From: Hansfordia pulvinata
Taxonomy: Eukaryota > Ascomycota > Sordariomycetes > Xylariales
Direction of reading: 5' to 3'
Assembly (NCBI GenBank): GCA_006538405.1
Contig: BJKQ01000001.1
Span: forward strand, 2,976,001-3,040,000
DNA length: 64,000 bases
The notes beneath the pieces were generated by a model that did not search any database, was not told the origin of the DNA, and saw only the letters and a list, made by a program, of their open reading frames with translations. The first letter of the stretch is position 1. Each line of letters begins with the position of its first letter. Position numbers and translations under genes: made by a program. Shown piece by piece: positions 1-11,280 of the stretch.

Positions 1-856
1 TGGATGTACGAGCACCACCTAACCTAATGCTGTTAATCCCGTTCAGGGCGAGTGATGGGGATCCATCCCCGAAGTAATGGCATGGCCGTCCCAAATGGAA
101 CCCAACTAAAAGGTAGCCCGCCAGTACTCGAACCACGCCCACTCCTCGTAGGCCCCCGCGGGTGAGTGCGCTGAGGTGCTGCCCGTCCTGGTGCCCCGGA
201 CTAGGAGGTAGGCACCTATCGGAACCCAGCCAGTCCACATTGGCGCACTGATCGGTCCACCTGGACAGCCGTACCGACAGGAGTCTCTCGGCCTCCGCTG
301 GCTGGCCTCCTCCCGCTGGCCTGCTGCCCTCGCTCCTCGCCCGCGCCCGGACCAGCGTCGTTCATCACCACCACCACTACCGCGGCCCTCCTCCTGCCTC
401 GTCTTTGTCCAGCCCCTTCCCCCCATCCCATTCCATCTCGTCGTGTCGTGTTGCGTCCTGCCAATCGACACAGACTCCTGTCGACATCACGTTCCTGCGC
501 CAGGACAACCGATCCAGGCCCCGGCCGACCACGACTTCCAATCCAACCCCCCGGCTTGGATTATGCTGCACCACGCCGTCGCCTGACGTTAATTCCTCAC
601 TCTCCTCCCAGGCGCTGCACACCTTCGAGCCCCTGGCTCGTCGGTTTCCACGCTCTCCATCACACAAACACGCCCGCCTCCTAGATCGCCTTTCGCGTCT
701 TTCTCTCTCTCTCTCGCCTCCATCACGTCCTCCATGCCTCTCGCCTAGGATTTTCAGACAGCGCTTCTTCGTCTTTGCCCTTGTACCCCCTCTCACAAGA
801 AGCGCAGCCGTCATCCAGCACACCATTCCCTCAGCCCCTCGGCTCTCGACTCCGCC
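1..856 (+). promoter_or_regulatory. Upstream region and likely 5' leader of the histidine kinase gene
   Basis: No coding gene is supported here. Overlapping open frames on both strands have no family resemblance and are low-complexity. From about position 100 to the kinase ATG at 857 the plus strand is pyrimidine-rich and almost free of ATG, as expected for a long transcribed leader. The two ATGs I see in that part open very short frames: 563-586 (seven codons plus stop) and 733-747 (four codons plus stop). These would be small upstream ORFs if the leader starts before them. Confidence 0.5.
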
Positions 857-3800
857 ATGGCCGACGACTCGGCGCTGGCCGCGGCCGCCGCGCTCGTCAA
901 GTCTCTCGCCAACAGCTCCAACAAGAGTTCACCCCCGGTACCCATCGGCGCCAACTCCCAGGTTACGCTGCCCGGCTGCGACAGCAACGCCAAGGAGCTT
1001 CTCGAACGCGAACTTTCCGCCCTCGTTGTCCGCGTACAGCAGCTCGAGGCCAAAGCCCACAGTTCCAACGCTCCTGTACTACCCGAGACCCCCAACGAGA
1101 CGGCCGAGTCCCTATTTGGCGATGAAGCCGCACCGCTGTCCGCAGGCAATAAATCCATGATACGCTCCAAGGTCACCACCCTGCGTAATGGCAACGCCGA
1201 GGAGCGCCCGGCGCCCAAGGCCATCCCTTCCCTGACCGACGAGGCGCTTGAGGGTCTCCGCGAACACATAGATGACCAATCCAAGCTGCTGGACAACCAG
1301 AGGCAGGAACTGACCAATGTCAACGCACAACTTCTCGAGCAGAAGCAATTACAGGAAAGGACCATCCGGATGCTGGAGGAAGAGCGCGTCGCCACCCTCG
1401 AGCGCGAGCTCTGGAAACACCAAAAGGCAAATGAGGCTTTCCAGAAGGCGCTCCGGGAAATTGGCGAAATCGTAACTGCAGTCGCCCGCGGTGACCTGAG
1501 CAAGAAGGTTCGCATGAACTCGGTCGAGATGGACCCCGAAATCACAACCTTCAAGCGCACAATCAATACCATGATGGACCAGCTACAGGTGTTCGCCAGC
1601 GAAGTGTCCAGAGTCGCCCGTGAAGTCGGCACCGACGGCATGCTCGGCGGCCAAGCTATGATTCAGGGAGTCGACGGAACCTGGAAAGAACTCACCGACA
1701 ACGGTATGCTTGCTGGTTTTGCGCCTCCCCGACCAGGCTCTTGAGACTGACACAGCCCAATAGTGAACGTGATGGCCCAGAATCTCACCGACCAAGGTAC
1801 GTGCACAGCCCGCAGGAGTCATCGATCGCGCATGTATTGGAGAAATGACTGACCGGCGATTTAGTGCGCGAAATCGCTTCTGTCACCACTGCTGTCGCCC
1901 ATGGCGACCTGACCAAGAAAATCGAACGACCCGCCAAAGGAGAGATCCTGCAGCTTCAACAGACCATCAACACCATGGTAGACCAACTACGCACATTCGC
2001 TTCTGAAGTCACTCGTGTGGCCCGTGACGTCGGGTCGGAAGGCATGCTTGGAGGTCAGGCTGACGTTGAAGGGGTGCGCGGCATGTGGAACGAGCTCACT
2101 GTCAACGTCAACGCCATGGCCAACAATCTTACCACCCAGGTGCGCGACATTGCCAAGGTCACAACAGCAGTCGCTAGAGGCGATCTCACTCAGATGGTTC
2201 AGGCTCAGTGCAAGGGCGAGATCTTTGAGCTGAAATCGACCATCAACTCCATGGTGGAACAGCTCCAACAATTCGCCAGAGAAGTCAGCAAGATCGCCAG
2301 GGAAGTCGGTACCGAAGGTCGTCTGGGTGGCCAGGCCACCGTTAACGACGTTCAAGGCACATGGCGCGATCTTACCGACAACGTCAACGGAATGGCCATG
2401 AACCTCACGACACAAGTGCGCGAAATCTCCAAGGTTACGACTGCCGTGGCGCGCGGCGACCTTACCAAGAAGATTGGCGTCGAAGTACGGGGAGAAATCC
2501 TCGAGCTCAAGCTCACCATCAACTCCATGGTGGACCGCCTCGGAACTTTCGCGTTTGAAGTGAGCAAGGTCGCCCGTGAGGTCGGTACTGATGGAACTCT
2601 TGGTGGCCAGGCGCGCGTCGACGGCGTCGACGGCAAATGGAAAGACCTCACTGAAAACGTCAACACCATGGCCTTAAACCTGACGTCCCAAGTGCGCGGT
2701 ATTTCCACCGTCACCCAGGCCATTGCCGACGGCAATATGAGCCAGAAGATCGACGTGCAGGCCAAGGGTGAAATATTGGTTCTGAAGGAGACCATCAACA
2801 ACATGGTTGACCGACTCTCCGTGTTCTGCGATGAGGTTCAAAGAGTCGCCAAGGATGTCGGCGTTGACGGAAAGATGGGCGGTCAAGCTGATGTTGGTGG
2901 GCTAAAGGGACGCTGGAAGGAAATCACGGCTGACGTGAACACCATGGCCAGCAATTTGGTAAGCAACACCTGCGGATCTGCTCTGTGTGCGAGCGGCTAC
3001 TGACCATAGCAGACGACCCAAGTACGCGCTTTCGGCGACATTACCAACGCTGCAACGGACGGCAACTTCACGAAACTTGTCGAAGTCGAGGCGTCGGGCG
3101 AAATGGACGAGCTCAAACGCAAGATCAATCAGATGGTGTACAACCTCAGAGACAGTATTCAGCGGAATACATTGGCCAGGGAAGCTGCCGAACAGGCAAA
3201 CAAGACCAAGTCGGAATTCTTGGCCAACATGTCGCACGAGATTCGAACCCCCATGAACGGCATCATCGGCATGACGCAGCTCACGCTCGATACCGACCTG
3301 ACCCAGTACCAGAGAGAGATGTTGAACATTGTGAACAGTCTGGCCAACAGCCTGTTGACAATCATTGATGACATTCTCGATCTGTCCAAGATCGAGGCTA
3401 GGAGAATGGTCATTGAGGAAATTCCCTACACGCTGCGCGGCACCGTCTTCAACGCCCTCAAGACTTTGGCTGTCAAGGCCAACGAGAAGTTCCTGGAACT
3501 CACCTACCGGGTCGACAGCTCCGTGCCAGACTACGTTGTTGGAGACGCTTTCCGACTCCGACAGATCATTCTCAACCTCGTCGGCAACGCCATCAAGTTC
3601 ACCGAGCACGGCGAGGTCAGCCTGACGATTCGCGCGGCCCACTCGACCACTCCCATGGACAGCAAGGAGTACGCCATCGAGTTTGTCGTTTCTGACACTG
3701 GTATAGGGATTCCGCAGGACAAGCTCGATTTGATCTTTGATACCTTCCAGCAGGCCGATGGGTCTATGACACGCAAGTTCGGCGGTACGGGATTGGGACT

Positions 3801-5003
3801 ATCAATTTCCAAGAGGCTTGTCAATCTGATGGGTGGCGATGTCTGGGTGAAGAGCGAGCCCCTCAAGGGCAGTTCGTTCTACTTCACCTGTGTTGTGAAG
3901 CTCGCCGACTCGGATCTCAATCTGGTCGAAAAGCAGCTCAGGCCATACAAGGGCCATCAAGTGCTGTTCATCGACAAAGGCCAGACCCAATACTGCAAGG
4001 AGATCGTTGTCATGCTGCATCGACTTGGCCTCGTGCCGGTGGTTGTGAACCACGAGGGCAACCCCGCCCAGGGCAACGACGAACCGCCATACGACGTCAT
4101 CATTGTCGAGTCTATCGAAACCGCCAGGAAGCTCAGGGCGATCGAGGACTTCAAATATCTCCCCATCGTACTGCTGGCGCCCATTGTTCACGTTAATCTC
4201 AAGTCTTGCTTGGACCTGGGCATCACTTCTTACATGACGACCCCTTGCGAGCCCATAGATTTGGGTAACGGCATGGTCCCGGCTTTGGAGAACAGGGCAA
4301 CACCCTCCCTCGCCGACAACACGAAATCGTTCGAGATTCTGCTCGCCGAAGACAACCGAGTGAACCAGCGGCTCGCTACTAAGATCTTGGAGAAGTACCA
4401 CCATCAAGTCACGGTGGTGGAGAACGGCTTGGAGGCTGTGGAGGCAGTCAAGGAGAAGAAGTTTGACGTCATCCTTATGGATGTCCAGATGCCCATCATG
4501 GTTCGTTGAACACCCCTGCGACCTTTTCTTAGCCCCCGTCCGCACAGAGAAAAACGCTAACAAGCCGACAGGGTGGATTTGAAGCAACTGGCAAGATTCG
4601 AGAGTATGAGCGCAGCCTAGGGGCGCACCGGACACCCATCATTGCTCTGACTGCGCACGCCATGATGGGCGACCGCGAACGCTGCATCCAGGCGCAGATG
4701 GACGAATACCTGTCTAAGCCTCTGCAGCAGAACCATCTCATCCAGACCATCTTGAAGTGCGCGACTCTCGGCGGAGCTCTCCTGGAGAAGAACAGGGAGC
4801 GTGAGCTGACGCGCGACCACAACCACACCACCCAGCAAAACCTGTCCGCAATGATGCGGCCTGGGCTTGAAACTCGGTCGGTAACCTCTACCGAGCCCTT
4901 GATGGGCAACGTGAGCAGCCCGGCGCTCATCACCGCGACGCAAGACAACCCTCTGGAGAGAGCGCGGTCGACCCTTTCGGAGCCTTGTAGCGACAAGGAC
5001 TGA
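857..5003 (+). CDS. nik1: Group III hybrid histidine kinase (Nik1/Os-1/Hik1 type)
   Basis: Cytosolic osmosensing kinase that feeds the HOG MAP-kinase phosphorelay; in this family it is also linked to dicarboximide and phenylpyrrole fungicide response (family knowledge). My model joins 857-1703, 1764-1796, 1865-2958, 3013-4500 and 4572-5003, giving 1297 residues, the usual family length. It has a short N-terminal coiled coil, then about six HAMP-type repeats of roughly 92 residues (recurring VARGDLT, INxMVDQL, GGQAxVxGVxGxW). Next come the H-box [10 protein letters not shown] with His near 733, N box [10 protein letters not shown] boxes DTGIGI and GGTGLGL, and a receiver domain with LLAEDN and phospho-acceptor Asp near 1148 in LMDVQMP. 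Introns are 54-71 nt. The second exon has only 33 nt, and the last intron starts with the uncommon donor GTTCGT. The ATG at 857 follows an AT-poor leader and begins [13 protein letters not shown] as in homologues. No membrane segment is seen. Domain content makes another identity very unlikely. Confidence 0.96.
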
Positions 5004-8000
5004 GCAGGACGGTGCAACGAGTTCTGAAATTCACGGCCAGCCTACTCCTTCCTGCTCAAGTCCCGGCTTCAGTCGGCTGAGTGGCAGGCGTTTCTCTGCT
5101 GTGGCGATGGGGATTTCAAGGCGGCGCCGAGCCTGGCAAAATTACGATACCCACCTTGTTCGCTTCACTTCCTGGATTTTTTCCCATCTCATCATGGCGC
5201 CCCATGCTTTGCTGCCGTTGTGTTCTTCGCTGGCCCCTTACGAGGTCTTTCCTGGACGTGAGGGCCTATTGTAGAGGCGATATCGCTCAAAGAAAAAAGA
5301 ATGGCTTCAAGGTGGCAAGCAGCTGCGTCCATTGGTGTTTTTTTGTCTTTTCACTCTTATCGGCGTTGGGACCTGAGTAGCACACGGGGAGTTTATGCTA
5401 TTGTGGGACAGATCAGTCATTGTCGGCATCGGGATTGTCTCTTTTGAATCGAACTGCTTCGGTGCATTGGTGGAGTATGATTAACTCTTGGAGAGGAAGA
5501 AGCTTGGCTCAATCTCGGGGGCGATGGTGTCATGAGTGGAGTTTACCAACTCGAGTCTGTTCACACGAGTTGTACGGGGTGGAGACTTGACAGGACCGGC
5601 TACGATCCTGCATGCTCATATGGCGGAGCCAAGATGGAACACCTTTTGAAGTATAGTTGCGAGGTACAGTTGATTATTCTGCTTCGCGGAAGCGCTGGTA
5701 TGCGCTGAGTAGACTTATGTACATGCCTAATGGACAAAGCCACGCTTGAAAAGGCGTCTTCCCTTCTGAAACCATTGCGACTGTCCCCTCGGTCCGATGT
5801 GCGTATCAGTGTCCTTCCACTTTATGAGGTTTACAGCCGCTGGCGGACCAGACTCTACTCGAGTACGGCCAGTTCTTAGCGAGGCTGCGCGCCGTCGATA
5901 ATATTGCTGAATGCGGAGCCCGTGGGTGGAATAACTAATGCGGCCAGGGCGGTCCGTGGTAGCTTTACCTCGCAAAACAACCGTGCGTGCTGTCGCCAGT
6001 GCTGTGAGCGGTATCGCCTTCTCGCCTCCGCCCCTCGGCCCCTCACAACTCATCGGGGGTTGAGGACTTTGGCCCTCTGTTCGTACGAGCGATCTCATGA
6101 ATCATCTCCCGATAGTCTATGAAATATTCCAATCAGACTTGGGCGAAACGATACGCCTTCTATGCTTTCGGTGAAGAATCGAGGCTTGAAGCGTGTGCCG
6201 GGCAGCCTGCTCTGATGCCGCATGAATACGAAACCTGGATTCTACGCTCTTATTTTTTTTTCCTCTTTCTTCTCCCAGGGAAGGCCGGTCTTGTACAGTT
6301 TCAACGCCATTCTGTAGCTCCTAGAGCGGGGTTGCCGACGACGGACAGACACTCTTCGCGAAGCTCCCCTCTGGCAGACCTACTCTGCGAAACTCGTCCA
6401 GCCAAGGAACCGGCGGGAGGGGGAGGGCATATCCCTTCCCCCCCCCCCCCCACCTCAAGTCGCAGACAACACTGAACAGGACAGCACTGAACAGGCAAGC
6501 AAGCAAGCTAAACCAGCTTCCCTTGTCTCGAGACGCGGCGAAGCCAATGTGACGCCCCCCTTCAACAGCCAACCGTCGCGGATACCCCATGTTTGGCTCG
6601 CTCCCCTCCAATTCCGAAAACAGTCCACAAACGCCCCCGACCGACCCTGAAAGCTGCGGCCAGCCGCCGCATGGCACATACCTACCTCACGTAGTATGTA
6701 CGTTACGCAGACGTGCGCAGGCTTGCCCGCCCGTCGGTTCGCCTGCCCGAAGAACCCCGGTGCACACCCACAGGCGCGCGCGATGCGAAAGGCACCCTTC
6801 ACCGGGGGCTAGTATCCCCTCTCCGCCCCTCCCCACAAGAGCGGGAGGGCGAGGGAAACGGAGTGGTGCAGGCGCATACTTCATGCCTTCGTCACATCTG
6901 ATCAAAACCCTGCCACATTGGGCCGGGGGCGGTCTGCAGCAAGATCGAAGGAGAAGAGAGGAAGGGGGATTAGATCGAATCGATTATCTCTCTCTCTCTC
7001 TCTCTCTCTCTCTATGTGTGTGCACGTTGTGTCCCTTCTCTACCTTACTCACCTCATCTCCACTCTTATTTCCTCCCCCCCTTCTTTTTCCCCCTTGTTC
7101 TTGTTCACCCAGTCTCCGGGGGAGTGGGCAACGGCCATGACTGTCTATACACACGATCTCCAACCCCGGCTTGTGCTACTACCCGCATCGAGATGCACCC
7201 CTCATCCCTTCCGGCTGCGCGGGGTGGGTAATCGGGACTGGGCGCGCGCGGCTCTCAATATGGAGCGATTATCTCGTTTTCCGGATAAACATCCTTGTGC
7301 ATCCGTCTGCGGGGGCGAGCTGAAGAACGTCGCGACGCATGTAAAAAGGGGGGGGGGGGCGGGTTAGAGCAAACAGCAGCCGTAGAGGACCTGCGAGGGC
7401 GCTGGTTTGGGCTGGCTCGAGGAAGCGAGTGTCCTGCTGTCGATGCCATGGGATGGGGGCGCAAGCGTTTGTGATCGGAGACGTCTGTTCGCGGCCTCTC
7501 CGAGTACTTACTTCCCATCTTGGTGATGTCAGTACTACACGGCGGCGCCCCGGACAACTTGGCCCCCTGCCCCCCGTTGATGATGCGCGATGCAGGGCTC
7601 CTCCCCACGCAGTCGGTTGATCCAATCGCGGACGAGTAGAGGAACGAGCCGGTTTACGATCAGTATCCAAGGGGACCGGGCGAAGGACGTGTGACGCTTT
7701 GCTCATTGCCCAGGGGCACGATATCAAGATATCAAGATCCTGGCATGCTCACAGCGACGCCCATGGCTCCTCACATGCTGCGACTGAGGGGCCAGACGTG
7801 TCTTGGAACCAGGGTCCATGAGAGGGCGTCTCGGGCTCGCCTCCTGGCACATGGCAATTCAAAGTCCCATGCCTCTGTCAGCATGGAAATGCTGAAAGCG
7901 CGACTGCAGGCAGGAGAAACTGCCGAAAGTGGGTATTCCGCCGCCGCATGGGCGCGCCACGACGTGGGAATGGCGTTAACGGTTACTCCTTGATCAATAT

Positions 8001-8078
8001 ATCACAGGTATCACGATCCAACCCTCCTTCCCAAAGCAGCCGACTGCAACACGACCCGGCACCGCTGGTCTCTCCCGC
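5004..8078. other. Non-coding stretch between convergent genes
   Basis: This is the space between the 3' ends of the histidine kinase (+) and the small coiled-coil gene (-). The first 500-700 bases probably hold the kinase 3' UTR. The rest contains a (TC)n tract near 6987, C-runs near 6440 and G-runs near 7350. Open frames here (up to about 180 codons) are low-complexity and show no family resemblance, so I do not call a gene. Confidence 0.5.
6987..7012 (+). repeat. (TC)n microsatellite
   Basis: Thirteen uninterrupted TC units are followed by TATGTGTGTG. This is a simple-sequence repeat in non-coding DNA. Confidence 0.95.
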
Positions 8079-9346
8079 TCAGGTCTTCTTGTCACCATCT
8101 CCATTCTTGCCGCCCTTGGAGGGCTCGCTCCTCTCTTTGTCAGCAGTGGAACTGGATTCTTGATCGGCGGCAGGTGCGGCTGCTCCACCGTCAATAGAGG
8201 CGAGCAGGGCGTCCAGCTTGCTTTCCAGGCTCGTGAGGTTCGCCTCAAGGGCGGCGGCCTGGCGCTCTCCCCTATCCAGCCGCGTGTCAGTAGGCGGCAC
8301 ACTTAGACGGACAGGGCCTGGCCGTCATCCCGGCAGGGCTCTAGAAGCAGGATGAATGATACGAGGCCGGTCTGTGGGAATAGGCCATGGGTCTGGCGCA
8401 GCCAAGTGGGCGCGAAGGGCGAGGGCCAGCGCGGTGGGACCGGCGGTCAAGGCCCTGTCTGCACTTGCAGCGTAGGAGTACTCGTAGGGCACGTTGGGAC
8501 GACCAACAAAGGCGCCGGCGACGAGGCTGTTGGGAAGAGTGGATCGACTGGAACCAAGGGAGGCGATGGTGAATGGGCCAGGTGGCGCGGCGCGGCGCGG
8601 CGCGGTGGTGCGGCATGGGAAGCTGGCGATGCGAAAGGAGAATTGCCGATGTGTGTTTGCCATGGGGCAGCAGGCGCAAAGGGCGACGGCATGGTGCAGA
8701 CAGGGGGGGGTGCCCAAGGGGAAGGGGAAAAGGCCATGTGTGCGTCTGCGTGTGTACTCGTACGAGTAGGCGGCGGAAAGGGGCTCAGCCGAGACGGGCG
8801 GGTCGAGTCTAGGCCCAACAGACCGCCGCCGGGACGGCCGCAGCCGCGCGCTGGCAGTGGGGGAGCGAGGGGATTCCGAGGGCTGGCCCGGGGCATGGCA
8901 GCTCTGGGTGGGCGACTGGCCACGGGCCCCGGGGCGCGAGGGCCCAGAACCGCGCAATCCCCATCACGTGGACATGGGCGAAACAGCACAAGGCCATGGG
9001 CGAGGGAATCGACATGCCGCAAATCCGCATCTCGTATTGAGGGCAGGGCGAGGCCCGGGCTGCCGGGTGCGGCGGTACAGCCGGGCCCAGCCAGGCCAAG
9101 AGCCAGGGAGGGAGGGACGAGTCGGCCTCGCCGGGACAGCACATACCTTGCGAGGTCCTGGAAGGCCTGGAGGGGGTGATGCGTGTCAGCCAATTCTCTC
9201 AGCTCATGGGCACGCACGCGGCCACCAGCGACGCCGGAGGGGGGACCAACCTGAGCCATGTCTGTGTGCGACGTGGGCGCGCCTGCGGGGGCGTCGGACG
9301 GAGGGCCTGATGATGATGATGAGGGATTGCTGTCATCCGCAGCCAT
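8079..9346 (-). CDS. Small conserved-looking coiled-coil protein (hypothetical)
   Basis: I do not recognise a named family. The model has two exons, 9346-9147 and 8271-8079, which keep frame and give 130 residues. The N-terminus is a disordered Ser/Pro/Ala-rich stretch. A helical segment RAHELRELADTHHPLQAFQD follows, then a heptad-like coiled coil ERQAAALEANLTSLESKLDA, and a charged tail rich in Lys, Asp and Gly. The donor is GTATGT and the acceptor is preceded by a perfect CTGAC branch site, so the junction is well supported. The intron would be 875 nt, very long for this genome, where others are about 50-160 nt, so an extra internal exon may have been missed. The protein has no membrane segment or signal peptide. 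The coiled coil suggests a complex subunit, but that is inference only. Confidence 0.55.
8755..8768. repeat. Perfect 14-bp palindrome TACTCGTACGAGTA
   Basis: Two overlapping copies of the dispersed octamer TACTCGTA/TACGAGTA form a perfect palindrome. It lies inside the predicted long intron of the small coiled-coil gene. Confidence 0.9.
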
Positions 9347-11194
9347 CTTGGGCTTGGCGATCGGGCGATCAGAGAGCAGGCGGCGACGAGGCCGGGAATG
9401 TCGGGCAGGCGGGGGGCGGCCGGCGTGTGGTCGGCGGTGACGCGGGCTTGACGACGTTGGTGGGCGAGGGTCCCAGTACGAGGAGGGAAGCAGGAATGAT
9501 CGGCGCGCGGCGGGTAGGCTGCAGGCTTATTAGCAGGGCAGCGACAACACTCGACGATGGGCTGTGTGGCGTGGCGGCGATGGGGATGGATCGGCGGGTC
9601 AAGACGAGGACAGACGTTGTTGTGTGAATCTCGCCGTCTCGCCGGCTGGAGACTGTGGTGGAGGTGCGGCAGCAGCGTCGAGCTGTGGGCACCAAGAAGG
9701 GCGCTGATCGATGGGCTACCCAGCACCTGAAAGCACCGGCGGCCCGGGTTCCTGGCAGCCTGACAGCCCACTGCAGCCTGCTGGGCAGGGGATGTTGGAG
9801 GCAAAGTCGCGAATAGCATCATATCGACGCCAGAGCGTCCCAACCCGGACAAGGCGGACAGGGCCATGGCGCGCGCCGAATGCATACCTTAGGTACCTCC
9901 TTACGACCAATATTCATGTCCTGGCCCGTTGATCATCTGCAGCACAAGGTTGAGCGACATTCTATGTACCTCCGTGCCTTTGCCTTTGCCCAGGATCATG
10001 TTTGATAAGAGGTAGAGGTACCAGACTCACGCCACAATGGAAGGCTGGCGTGCCGCATCGTGACTGCCGCCGCCGCCGCCGCCGCCAGTGCCGTTCCCCA
10101 TGCCGCTCGCGCCTGCCGCTCTCATCCTCGTGGAGCTGGGCTGGGTGATCGTCACGTGGTACATGCGCCGGCGACACAGCTCCGTTTCCTGTGAGATGCC
10201 CGGCGGCTACCTCTTTCTACGACCCGGTACACTGCCGAGTACCCGTACTACGTGAAGCCCTACCTGGGGTTCAAGCATCTACCTACCTACATACGTATTC
10301 GCAACGGGCTTTGTGTGTTGCTGGCACACATGTACAACATTACGCATCAGTGAAAATCACTTCCAGAAGCATCCGACTGGTCGTCAAGCAGTCCCAGTCG
10401 GACCGGACCTTGGGGCGTTCGCACGAGCATGGATGCCGTCGTTGCCCTGGGAGGTAGGCAGGCGCACAGGGTCTCGACCGCGGTGGTGAGAGCCTCAACA
10501 GGTCCAATGGATGCAGGGCACTCATCACTCTCCGACCCGTCGGCACGGAGACAGTAAGAAACGGCCGCCCCGACAATGCGACGGTTCTCATAGGGCGCCC
10601 CGTTTTGTTGGCTCTCGTGCCCTGTACCTACCGGACTCGTACGTGATTCATCCCGTAGGTCGTGCCCTAATAAAGGTACCAGCCTACATACCTCCTTACG
10701 GACACTGCGTGAGTTGGCCGTGGCACGCCAACGACCGTTGTCGTCAACTTGCGACAGGACGGGCCAAAACCTTGCTGGATTGGATCACGGCTTGGTGACA
10801 TGTCCTGTCATGTTGGAACAGGCACCGAAAGGCGCGTACGATCATCCCTTGATGCGAGACACGGGTGCCGGCTGGTGCGCGCATGGCCTCCCAGCCCTCA
10901 CTCTGCCGACGCGAGGCTGTGGGGTGCACTCGTACGAGCGTGCACGGCCGCTGTGCTGTGCGCCGCCAGAACTGCGGCGATCAAGCTGATGATGATGCTG
11001 CTGCTGCTGCTGCTGCTCATGGCGCCCTCTCGAGACCAGCTCAGCGTCTCGGGACGTCATGGCACTTGATGTGATCGGCGGCCGCGCTCAGAAGGGCGAT
11101 TCGGGACCATCCATGCCGTGGCACGCCGTGGGTAGATGGGCCGACGCAAGGAGTCCAGCCCGTCGGGATCCTCTTTCATCTATCAAAACCTTGA

Positions 11195-11280
11195 GACCAT
11201 CGCATCGTGGACACGGCATCACATCGAATTTGCATCGCATGGCATCGAATCGCATGGTATGGTATGGCATGGCATGGCAG
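11195..11280 (+). repeat. Degenerate pentanucleotide stretch (CATCG / CATGG / GTATG)
   Basis: Repeated, imperfect five-base units such as GCATC, GCATG and GTATG run for about 85 bases. The arrangement looks like an old diverged microsatellite. Confidence 0.6.

Noticed and set aside
8447..9346. 299-codon single-exon reading of the coiled-coil gene
   Set aside because: After residue 67 the frame turns into Arg/Pro/Ala-rich noise; a GTATGT donor at that point and a CTGAC-preceded acceptor support splicing instead.
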